NCBI GenBank assembly: GCA_902789395.1
Contig: CADANY010000013.1
Coordinates: forward strand, 1 to 64,000
Direction of reading: 5' to 3'
Source: an uncultured Bacteroidia bacterium
GTDB taxonomy: Bacteria; Bacteroidota; Bacteroidia; Bacteroidales; UBA932
DNA length: 64,000 nucleotides
Shown here: positions 1-7,067 of the stretch, piece after piece
How the letters are laid out: every line of letters begins with the position of its first letter
Numbering within the stretch: the first letter of the stretch is position 1
Program-made: the position numbers and the translations under genes
Notes under the pieces: model-generated
The model's input: the letters and a program-made list of their open reading frames with translations, nothing else
Told to the model about the DNA's origin: nothing
Database searches by the model: none

Positions 1-1317
1 GCTGGAAACCTTCTCACGATTATCCCGGATCCGGAGTATCCTCTCGAGGCACGGTACAACATCCTCAACCTTCCGAAACGCTTCTTCCAGAACGAATCCA
101 ACACCGATGTCGCTTTGACCTACCTCTACGATGGGACGAAGGGGGCAGCCCTTGATGCCGAAGGTAAAGGATTCCGGTATGCGGGACCGTTCCGGTTCCT
201 CCAGACCGCGTCCGGAGCCCTCGTCCTCGAGAGTGCCGCCTCGTCAGGAGGACGCATCGTCAACGTCAACGCCAATCCCGACGGGTCCGTCTCCTCGACG
301 ACGCCCGACCTCCAGGTCCGGTACTTCATCACCGACCATCTCGGCTCCGTCCGCCTCGTCGCAGATGCCGCCGGAAACGTCCTCGAGAGGAATGATTTCC
401 TCCCCTTCGGTGAAAAATGTCAGAATAATGGGCTTGTTTCCGCGGAAAATCCGTATCTTTACGGAGGCAAGGAATTGCAGACGTTCTTTGGCATAGACTG
501 GTATGACAGCGGGGCGCGGTTCCAGACGACCCACGGAACCTTCTCCTCCTTGGACCCTATGTCCGAATCCTACTACCCTATCTCCCCCTACGCCTACTGC
601 GCCGGAGATCCGGTGATGTTTGTTGATCCGGCAGGATTGGCCGTATATCGGGATACAGAAGGGAATGTCCTGTATCGTAATGAATTGGAGGAAGAAGGAG
701 GGAATAAGTATGTAGACGGAAGCGGAAGAGTATGGTGGAGACAGGAGGGAAGCGTGTCCGGAGCAGTAGGCAAGTACCGTTATACATTCAATCCTCACGG
801 AGTCTACCTTTCACCAGCTTATACGACAGCGACGTATCTGCAAGAGAGCGAAGAGACGGACGAAGCCTTCAATCAGCGGATGCGCAGTCTGGCGGCCTCG
901 ATACATGGAACAGCGCTGGGGGTCATGGGCCATCAAGTCTATCAGCCGGGAGTCAAGTGGCTTGGGAAGAACCTTAAATGGTATGATTTTTCGTTCAACG
1001 GTAACCAGTATACCGGCGGTCGGAATGCTTTTGCGAGATCGTTGAGTAAAGGATTGAAAGTGGGAGGTGGATTTTGGAATGGCTTGTCTATATGGCTTGA
1101 ATTATCCCAAATAAAACAAAGTTCAGATACTCGTGAACAGATCAATCATTTTATTAATGCCGGGATGGGAATGATTGGCTTTGCTTCAGGATATGGACCA
1201 TTTATTTCAGTTGGCTGGAGTTTATTCGGAGATGATTATTATAACTCCATATTGGACTATTATATTACTCCTCAAATCGAGTCCGGAGGCTTGTATGAAC
1301 CTTTAGTTTCTTATTGA
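1..1317 (+). CDS. RHS repeat-associated core protein, C-terminal part with toxin tail (5' end outside window)
   Basis: The reading frame is open from base 1, so this is the 3' part of a larger RHS/YD-repeat gene. The conserved core is visible: YNILNLPKRF near the start, then DHLGSVR, LPFGEK, a YGGKELQ/FFGIDWYD block and SPYAYCAGDPV followed by DPAGL. In this family the core forms a cocoon and the variable tail after it is the toxin. The tail, about 220 residues from roughly base 640, has no fold I recognise. Its last 70 residues are glycine-rich and hydrophobic (NHFINAGMGMIGFASGYGPF), which would fit a membrane-active toxin. The tail is more AT-rich than the core. The next gene starts one base after the stop, as expected for a toxin-immunity pair. 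RHS identity is firm; the toxin activity is unknown. Confidence 0.9.
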   Translation, partial: AGNLLTIIPDPEYPLEARYNILNLPKRFFQNESNTDVALTYLYDGTKGAALDAEGKGFRYAGPFRFLQTASGALVLESAASSGGRIVNVNANPDGSVSSTTPDLQVRYFITDHLGSVRLVADAAGNVLERNDFLPFGEKCQNNGLVSAENPYLYGGKELQTFFGIDWYDSGARFQTTHGTFSSLDPMSESYYPISPYAYCAGDPVMFVDPAGLAVYRDTEGNVLYRNELEEEGGNKYVDGSGRVWWRQEGSVSGAVGKYRYTFNPHGVYLSPAYTTATYLQESEETDEAFNQRMRSLAASIHGTALGVMGHQVYQPGVKWLGKNLKWYDFSFNGNQYTGGRNAFARSLSKGLKVGGGFWNGLSIWLELSQIKQSSDTREQINHFINAGMGMIGFASGYGPFISVGWSLFGDDYYNSILDYYITPQIESGGLYEPLVSY

Positions 1318-1318
1318 G

Positions 1319-1711
1319 ATGCACAAAATAATTACTTATACATATTATCGTTTATGTGTTTTTTATGATAAATACATTGTTAATAAACTAAGTGAGGATT
1401 ATCAATTTGATATTGCATTCTATTCAGCAGGACTGACATTGTTCCCATATTATAGTTATTTATTTGTTATTGTGGCAATTATCACAAAAAGTCTTGGCTT
1501 CCGGTCTTTAGGGTATAAAAAGGTTGCAATAATAGTTGCTGTTATTTATGCGTTCGGGACTATTGCTTTGATGAGAAACTATAGTTATAAAAAGCTGAAA
1601 CAAATGTATTCAAAGAAGGAAGATAGATGGAAATCTCTGAAAGGAGCATTAATCATTTGTAATCTTGTTATTTCCTTAGCATCAATCTGGTTTTTCAGTC
1701 CGTGGTTTTGA
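1319..1711 (+). CDS. Candidate immunity protein, small polytopic membrane protein
   Basis: This 130-residue protein has about three hydrophobic segments (near residues 31-57, 68-86 and 108-126) and a basic stretch between the last two. It starts one base after the RHS stop codon and ends at a strong terminator, so it is translationally coupled to the toxin gene. An integral membrane immunity protein is the usual partner of a toxin that inserts into or acts at the inner membrane. I recognise no family. The DNA is AT-rich compared with the chromosome, as in the toxin tail before it. Its role as immunity protein is inferred from position and coupling. Confidence 0.7.
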   Translation: MHKIITYTYYRLCVFYDKYIVNKLSEDYQFDIAFYSAGLTLFPYYSYLFVIVAIITKSLGFRSLGYKKVAIIVAVIYAFGTIALMRNYSYKKLKQMYSKKEDRWKSLKGALIICNLVISLASIWFFSPWF

Positions 1712-1713
1712 GA

Positions 1714-1745
1714 AAGAGAGGGCTCTCCGCCCTCTTTTTCTTTTG
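1714..1745 (+). terminator. Rho-independent terminator after the first toxin-immunity pair
   Basis: A GAGGGC/GCCCTC stem (1718-1723 with 1729-1734) and 5-nt loop are followed by TTTTTCTTTT. It closes the intact RHS-immunity unit and separates it from the displaced cassettes. Confidence 0.85.
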
Positions 1746-1925
1746 TGTTGATGTCAGTATAAAATGGACCTACTCTTCCCATTGCTGACGGAACTAAGTG
1801 TAGCGTTCCATCCAGTGTGTCTGGAGTAGGGCTGCCATTTAAAGAACGGCTAAAGCAACACCATTTATCTTGTTATCCAAGGAGACTGGCCCCTTCAAAG
1901 GGTTGCTCAGTCTCCTTTTGCACCC

Positions 1926-2886
1926 GTTGAGACAGGACGCGGATCCTATGCCGACGACGAGTACCGGATGGACTACTACACGACCGACCACCTGGGGGTC
2001 TGTGCGAGTAATAACGAACATGGACGGAGAAATCTGTCAGAATCCTTCGTTAAACGTTGCAAATGCGAGTAAATCGGAGTATCTTTACGGAGGCAAGGAA
2101 TTGCAGACGTTCTTTGGCATAGACTGGTATGACAGCAGGGCGCGGTTCCAGACGACCTACGGAACCTTCTCCTCTCTCGACCCCAAGGCCGAATCCTACT
2201 ACTCCATCTCCCCCTACGCCTACTGCGCCGAGGATCCGGTGAATCTCATTGATCCGGAAGGACGAGACTGGTATACTAATAATATGACCGGATACTACAC
2301 TTGGTTTGATGGTAATGACGACTATGAAGGATATACTTATTTTGGCACAAAAGGCTCCGTATTAGGTGAAATGGAAGACATTATCAATTCTTTTATGATA
2401 AATACCTTACACTTAGAGAGTATCTTCACGGAGAATTTTTCTTTCGAGATTGCCTCTGCCGATAAAGGCGTTTTTTCTAGTGAAGAAGCAGAAGGGTTTT
2501 TTGATGAGTTCAGGCGTAATCAGGGCCCTGAATTTTCCGTGATTTTAGAAAACAATAAGATGACTCAAGACCTACGGGATTCTCGTACTGCAAAAGAAAA
2601 AGATTTAGCATTACAGAATTACGATTTCTTAAAGAATCTTAAAGGGACTAGTCAGTGGTCCATATTTGACGTCTTTACTCATTTAAGTCTTACTCGCCAA
2701 TTTGTAGGAACCTATACTTATCGGGGGATGATTAGTTCTGGAGGAAATTATGTATACAACATGGTATATGATAGCAAAAGCCGATATTCTTTTTTCCTTC
2801 ACATTCCAAAGCCAGTTCGCCGAAATGAAAGCTCAAGATTTGGGAACACTTATCAGTTTTACTTATGGGTAAGTCCAAGAAAATAA
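1926..2886 (+). pseudogene. Displaced RHS tip with second toxin tail, frameshifted
   Basis: The segment resumes inside the RHS core, with YADDEYRMDYYTTDHLG readable in one frame, and then continues in another frame as GSVRVITNMDGE and the YGGKELQ...SPYAYCAEDPVN block. The switch falls in a run of five G (1994-1998) where four would restore DHLGSVR, so a +1 frameshift is present. A stretch of 58 bases (2079-2136) is identical to 453-510 in the first RHS gene. There is no credible start codon or N-terminal core. The tail after DPEGRD, about 205 residues, has no recognised fold. This looks like a silent tip that could reach the active gene only by recombination. Its stop overlaps the next gene. 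Confidence 0.8.
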
Positions 2887-3320
2887 AGTCTCGTCTTTTG
2901 TTTATGATGTTGTGCGCTGTGATGGTAATTATATGCGCAGACCTTATTCTTCGACTCAAAGATCAATACCGGATTCCCCATACAAATTGTTATTTGCGAT
3001 TTGATGAAAATACGATGGTGGTAAATTTAGTTTACAAAAGAACTCCTCTGGAGATTGGATATAAAACCATACTGGATCATAATATTCTGGAAGTATATTG
3101 GAATAAAGATAGAGATATCTTGGCAGTTTGTTATAAAAAGGATAAAAGAATAGCCGGCTATTTTCTGCTCACCAGTGCTGAAGACCAAAAGCCAACTTCC
3201 GCTTTTGAACCATATCTAGTACAGTTCTTCTCGACGAAATCCAGCGTGGAACGATTTTTAAAGGAACATGCTATAGATTTTGTTCCAACGAATCATTACT
3301 TTTGGAATAAGTACTACTGA
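2865..3320 (+). CDS. Candidate immunity protein with N-terminal membrane anchor
   Basis: The 151-residue protein starts inside the end of the preceding toxin tail (22-nt overlap). A basic start (MGKSKKIKSR) leads into one hydrophobic segment (about residues 11-29), then a soluble, probably periplasmic domain of about 120 residues containing DENTMVVNLVYKRTPL. No family is recognised. The overlap with the toxin frame and the AT-rich composition argue for an immunity function. It could also be expressed alone as an orphan immunity gene, because the toxin frame before it is broken. Confidence 0.65.
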   Translation: MGKSKKIKSRLLFMMLCAVMVIICADLILRLKDQYRIPHTNCYLRFDENTMVVNLVYKRTPLEIGYKTILDHNILEVYWNKDRDILAVCYKKDKRIAGYFLLTSAEDQKPTSAFEPYLVQFFSTKSSVERFLKEHAIDFVPTNHYFWNKYY

Positions 3321-3437
3321 TGCGTTAGTTATAACTATATTATTGCGATTATGGGGTAACGTGATATCGCTGACGGACACACAGGCAGATGGAAGTGACA
3401 CCGGGACGAAGACCTTTGGGTGTCAAGTTAATTGGTT

Positions 3438-4214
3438 ATGATTTCATTAGGCTGGTTTCAATATACGCGCTTATTCAGCGGCAAGGAGAACGAACTGTGG
3501 AATGCGGAGAGCAGCACCTCCCACTGGCTCCGGGGTGAGCGCTATCAGCACTTCGGGGCGCGGTACTATGATCCAGTCGCCTGCGCCTGGACCGGCGAAG
3601 ATCCTCTGGCAGAGAAGTATTACGGGATAACACCCTACGCCTACTGCGCCGGGGATCCGGTGAATAAGATTGACTTAAATGGTCGGGATACTGTTCTTGT
3701 GATAGATGCGAGCAATAGGCCACGTGATAATGGGATAAAAGGAACGTCCTATACTGCAGAGATATATTTTATTAAGAATGGCATTATTTCTCAAAAGTTT
3801 CGTGGCAGTTCATACCCTAACTCCGTATCTAATTCTAATAATATGCCCGCCGCTAATACCGTAAAAGAAGGGGAGTACTTATATAATAACAAATATGGGC
3901 ACAAGGGAGGAACGGAAAAAGGGCTCAATATCATTGATGATATAGGACGAAGAAGAGTTCCAGCCTTCACTCCAGATAACAAAGAGACTATTGCTACGTA
4001 TGTTAATGTTCATGCTGGTTATTCTGATAATGGAAATGCTACAAGCAGAGGTTCTAAAGCATGTATTACAATTCATCCTGATGATGCTGACGCCTTTTTT
4101 TCGAACTTCAATTGGACAAACAAATCTAAGACAACGGGTGACTCCTCTGGCTCAATTTTGATCTATCGGAATAGTAGTGTTAAAGAAATGCTGTTATTAA
4201 ACACAAAACAATGA
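3438..4214 (+). CDS. Displaced RHS tip with L,D-transpeptidase-like toxin tail
   Basis: This short frame has an ATG at 3438. It begins with the last part of an RHS core (LFSGKENELWN, HFGARYYDP, GITPYAYCAGDPVN) and then a tail of about 180 residues. The tail contains VKEGEYLY, a KGLNI strand, then YVNVHAGYSDNG and SRGSKACITIHPDD. That order (a His in an NVHAG motif, then a Ser-x-Gly...Cys motif) resembles the YkuD/L,D-transpeptidase catalytic site, whose usual end is S-H-G-C. The residue before the Cys is Ala rather than Gly. Peptidoglycan would then be the likely target, as for the T6SS effector Tlde1. The fold call is from motif reading only. The stop overlaps the next start as ATGA. No signal peptide or full core is present, so it is probably a silent cassette. 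Confidence 0.6.
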   Translation: MISLGWFQYTRLFSGKENELWNAESSTSHWLRGERYQHFGARYYDPVACAWTGEDPLAEKYYGITPYAYCAGDPVNKIDLNGRDTVLVIDASNRPRDNGIKGTSYTAEIYFIKNGIISQKFRGSSYPNSVSNSNNMPAANTVKEGEYLYNNKYGHKGGTEKGLNIIDDIGRRRVPAFTPDNKETIATYVNVHAGYSDNGNATSRGSKACITIHPDDADAFFSNFNWTNKSKTTGDSSGSILIYRNSSVKEMLLLNTKQ

Positions 4215-4888
4215 AATCTCTTTTTCATTTATTAGTACTGTGTTGTTGCTCTTTTTTATCTCTTGTGCAGAACTCTGCACAAGAGATAAAAAAGAGTCAT
4301 CAAAATGATCAGGACCGAATTACGTGCTTGATTAACATAATAAGCAAAGATGTAAGTTGTTTTTCTATGCTATCTGAAGAAGAGCAATCCGCTGTCATAC
4401 AGGAATTAATGATCTCTGATTCTCCAACTATATATAAGATTTATCTCAAAGCATTAAAGATAGAAAAGAGAAGATTGGATACTCCTTCCCGAATTATACT
4501 TGAAGCAATAAAACAGAATGACCGATTCAATAATGAGAGTATTCCTATTTCTTGTTTCAAATATATCCTATCCCTTAATACGCTCGACCAAGACGACGCA
4601 GCTTCTTTGCTTCATCAAATTATTTACGCTTATAACTCTGATAATGTAGAAGCGATTGAGATGGCAAATGAAGTATTATATCATGCTATTACTAAGTCGC
4701 CATCAATAATGATAGAAGCGATCTCGAAGCTTAAAATGAATCACTATAGCATTATTACCGATGCTCTTTCTCCTTTAACTGATGACAAGACGGGGCTCCG
4801 TTCTGCATTTAACGCAATAAATAAAAGTAAAACCATATATTTTATCACAAAACGAAAACTCTGCTCTACTCTCTCCTCGTACATTTGA
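4211..4888 (+). CDS. Candidate periplasmic immunity protein for the transpeptidase-like toxin
   Basis: This 225-residue protein begins with an N-terminal signal peptide (hydrophobic segment about residues 5-19, ending near QNSAQ) and then reads as an all-helical domain. Its ATG overlaps the toxin stop (ATGA), the tightest coupling in the island. Export to the periplasm fits a toxin that attacks peptidoglycan. No family is recognised. The codons for about residues 13-29 lie inside a perfect 23-bp inverted repeat (4249-4296), which should fold into a long hairpin in the mRNA and could limit translation. The gene is strongly AT-rich. Confidence 0.7.
   Translation: MKSLFHLLVLCCCSFLSLVQNSAQEIKKSHQNDQDRITCLINIISKDVSCFSMLSEEEQSAVIQELMISDSPTIYKIYLKALKIEKRRLDTPSRIILEAIKQNDRFNNESIPISCFKYILSLNTLDQDDAASLLHQIIYAYNSDNVEAIEMANEVLYHAITKSPSIMIEAISKLKMNHYSIITDALSPLTDDKTGLRSAFNAINKSKTIYFITKRKLCSTLSSYI
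4249..4296. repeat. Perfect 23-bp inverted repeat with 2-nt loop
   Basis: Bases 4249-4271 (starting CTCTTTTTTATC, ending TTGTGCAGA) are the exact reverse complement of 4274-4296, with only AC between them. The palindrome sits within the signal-peptide codons of the immunity gene. The arms contain A6/T6 runs. It could be an mRNA hairpin, a cruciform, or the product of a template-switch event. Confidence 0.95.
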
Positions 4889-4963
4889 CGTTTTGTAAGG
4901 ATATCGCAATCATCAAATAATGATACGCTATCGTGAAGAGGACTATCATTTCGACATTAGAGA

Positions 4964-5261
4964 CACAGGGAACGTCCTCGAAAGGAATGATTCCCTTCCC
5001 TTCGGTGAAAAATGTCAGAAGAATGGGCTCTTTCCATGGAAAATCCGTATCTTTACCGAAGCAAGGAATTGCAGACGTTCTTTGGCATAGATAGGAAATA
5101 ATCCAGATGCCCCAGCCCCAAATCCTTCTGAGGTTAGTGCCGTTAATTTCGAAAACAGAGTTCGAGTCAGGACTGAACTCCCTTTGAGGAAACGGTATGA
5201 TACAAAGATCCCTCAGAGCAAACTTGAAAATCCATGGAAGCATAAAACAGACAAAAAATGA
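4964..5261 (+). pseudogene. RHS core remnant joined to a truncated fourth toxin tail
   Basis: Bases 4964-5095 match the core of the first RHS gene (GNVLERND, LPFGEKCQ, then the frameshifted YGGKELQTFFGID block) with scattered substitutions, and end at a stop in the core frame. From about 5091 a different frame reads IGNNPDAPAPNPSEVSAVNF and ends KHKTDKK at 5261, overlapping the next start as ATGA. I interpret it as the last 55 residues of a toxin whose front was deleted. The segment cannot encode a functional protein. It is the clearest sign that the island grows and decays by recombination within RHS core sequence. Confidence 0.7.
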
Positions 5262-5863
5262 AACGGATATATATTATTATCATTTCTTTAGTACTTGTTT
5301 TGGCGTGCTCTCAAGGCAACTATTTTGATGATTATCCAGAATCGCTGATCGAAAGATATGATTATGATCCTTCATTTGTTCAACAAGAGTGTCTTTTTTT
5401 CAATTTGGATGATTCTTCTTGGATCATTATTGAGAATGACGTTTTCCGAAAATATCCTTGGCAGTTTCTTTATAGGGAATATGGATCGTATAAAGAATTA
5501 CTCACGACGGCACTGAATCATTCGAATCATCTGAATTGGGATCATCCGTATTATAAGGAAACAAACGCCCTCTTTCGTTTTAGAATTCCTCGTTATTTGC
5601 TTGATGAGGCGGATACCGACTTTGAATCCTTTAAACAGAAATATTTAGTACAAGATACTGTTATTTATTATTATCCTTCAACGTATTTCTCAAAAATCAA
5701 CCCCCGTTATAAATCTCTCACAAAACAAATATCCGCCCTCTGCTTCAGGCATGGACTCATTGTGTTTACCGACAAGAAAGATATCTGGTGGGTTAGCGAT
5801 TCTTTATTTCTAATTCCTCCAGCTCCTATGAACGGCATTCAGATTCCTCCTCAAATAAGATAA
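5258..5863 (+). CDS. Candidate immunity lipoprotein (orphan)
   Basis: This 201-residue lipoprotein begins MKRIYIIIISLVLVLACSQG, a signal peptide with lipobox Cys17. The mature part is rich in aromatic residues (Tyr, Phe, Trp) and has no family I recognise. The ATG overlaps the stop of a truncated toxin tail, so it was once the partner of that toxin. Its frame is intact although the toxin is broken, as expected when retention of immunity is selected against attack by relatives. The lipobox puts it in the periplasm or outer membrane. Confidence 0.7.
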   Translation: MKRIYIIIISLVLVLACSQGNYFDDYPESLIERYDYDPSFVQQECLFFNLDDSSWIIIENDVFRKYPWQFLYREYGSYKELLTTALNHSNHLNWDHPYYKETNALFRFRIPRYLLDEADTDFESFKQKYLVQDTVIYYYPSTYFSKINPRYKSLTKQISALCFRHGLIVFTDKKDIWWVSDSLFLIPPAPMNGIQIPPQIR

Positions 5864-5936
5864 TGCTACGGTGTTAACTAAAAATTCCGACGCCGACTGG
5901 TCATAAATGTTTCTTCTGAAACACACATTATGGTAA

Positions 5937-6434
5937 AAGTATGAATCTGGCACGAATCAAGGCTCTCAGCATGATGGTATGCGCCCTCTGCAAGGTGCAG
6001 TTAATACAAGCGCATTGAAAAAGATACAATCTTCGTTTCTGGACAGAAAACGACAATCTGTGAGTAGATAGTTTGCTCAAGAATCAGTTTCGATCACTCC
6101 TAATGATGGGGTTCAATTAGAGCATGATGGCAGGAGTATAATTACAAACGCAGCAGTTAATACAATTGTTGATTTTGGTGTAGAGGGCGTATCTAATTTA
6201 ACCAAAAAGGCAGCTAAGGGAGCAGAAAAAAAGGCTTCCAATGCGGCTTGGAACGCTAAAGATACAAGAAACATTTCTGAAAATAGACCATCCTCCACTG
6301 TAAGGGCGATGAAAGCAGAAAAAGCAGCTATCGTAGCACAACAGGCCAGAGAAGAGGATGTGGCAACAAAAATTGTTTCTCAGTCTTTTGACTATTCGAA
6401 AGGTGTTGTACCATTCCATGCCTTATTCTCATGA
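5937..6434 (+). pseudogene. Fifth toxin tail remnant, one internal stop, no start
   Basis: One frame runs from 5937 to a stop at 6432-6434 and is interrupted only by TAG at about 6068-6070. The second part reads SITPNDGVQLEHDG, then an Ala/Lys-rich amphipathic stretch (SNLTKKAAKGAEKKASNAAW) and ends VVPFHALFS. No start codon or RHS core is present. The final stop overlaps an ATG at 6431 that opens only 22 codons before a stop in the terminator, so the partner gene seems deleted. A toxin-tail origin is inferred from position, composition and the ATGA overlap. Confidence 0.45.
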
Positions 6435-6470
6435 GTATGTTGCTGGAGAATAGGTCTAACCTAATTGATC

Positions 6471-6497
6471 GCCCTCGGTCGTCCCGAGGGCTTTTTT
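6471..6497 (+). terminator. Terminator at the end of the RHS cassette island
   Basis: An 8-bp GC stem GCCCTCGG/CCGAGGGC (6471-6478 with 6484-6491) with a 5-nt loop is followed by T6. It marks the last position with RHS-like AT-rich coding signal. Confidence 0.85.
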
Positions 6498-7067
6498 AAT
6501 GTTTTTCAACCCGTCGAGTAAGTCTCCTTCTTCCGATGGGATTCTACCCTTGGGGGTCTCGAAAAACCCTTCCGAATCACTTCGACACGTAATCGCCAAT
6601 GTACGTCACCTTTCTTGTCAAAGTACGATGAGAACTCCACCAGGAAGCACAGCGACGGCAAGGGGACTGCGGCTGACAGGGCGAAAAGGGGCGATTTCTA
6701 CCCTTTCAATGTCAACGAGGTTGCTCTCGCACACGGAAACCGCCGGTTTTGTGGGCGGGAGCTTCATTTTGAAGGATTCACCCACAATTTTGGCCTTTTT
6801 TGTGGGCGACAGGGGACCTGGGGACAGGGGACCAGGCGGCAGGGGCACCGGAGGTCCTCTCATGCACTCTTGAGGGTAAGGGATCAGCTCGTACTGGGCC
6901 TTTGGGTCGAGGGTGAGACCGTCGATGATCTTGAAGGTCAGGCCTCCGTCACCTGGCCGGTCATCTATGATGCTCAGAAGGTCCCGACAGACATCAACGG
7001 CATCAACGGCATCCCGCACATCATCCTCTTCGACCCGTCGCGTAAGTCTCCGACGCCAGGGGCTGGG
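6498..7067. other. Gene-free scrambled segment at the island border
   Basis: These 570 bases hold no complete gene. A 23-bp direct repeat with two mismatches flanks the segment (6505-6527 and 7029-7051, core CCGTCG.GTAAGTCTCC). A G-rich low-complexity stretch built on GGGGAC units lies at 6811-6855. On the plus strand 6915-7043 encodes the fragment WPVIYDAQKVPT...GIPHIILFDP, typical of TlpA/AhpC-type thioredoxin-like proteins. Several frames are open because of the base composition, but none has a consistent protein signal. Confidence 0.6.
6915..7043 (+). pseudogene. Remnant of a thioredoxin-like (TlpA family) protein
   Basis: About 40 residues read ...QASVTWPVIYDAQKVPTDIN then GINGIPHIILFDP, which matches the region after the active site of TlpA/ResA-like proteins, where a cis-Pro (GIPHI) precedes LFDP or LIDP. 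The CxxC half and the C-terminus are absent, and the frame then runs into the opposite-strand CpXC gene. This is a fragment only. Confidence 0.55.

Noticed and set aside
1881..1915. GGAGACTG/CAGTCTCC inverted repeat before the second RHS tip, considered as a recombination or attachment site
   Set aside because: Eight-bp arms are short, no matching copy was found at the other cassette junctions, and no integrase is present.
5941..6018. A 25-codon frame (MNLARIKALSMMVCALCKVQ) that resembles the start of an IS4-type transposase
   Set aside because: It is too short, has no inverted repeats around it, and a second frame over the same bases continues the fifth toxin tail. It is not called as a mobile element.
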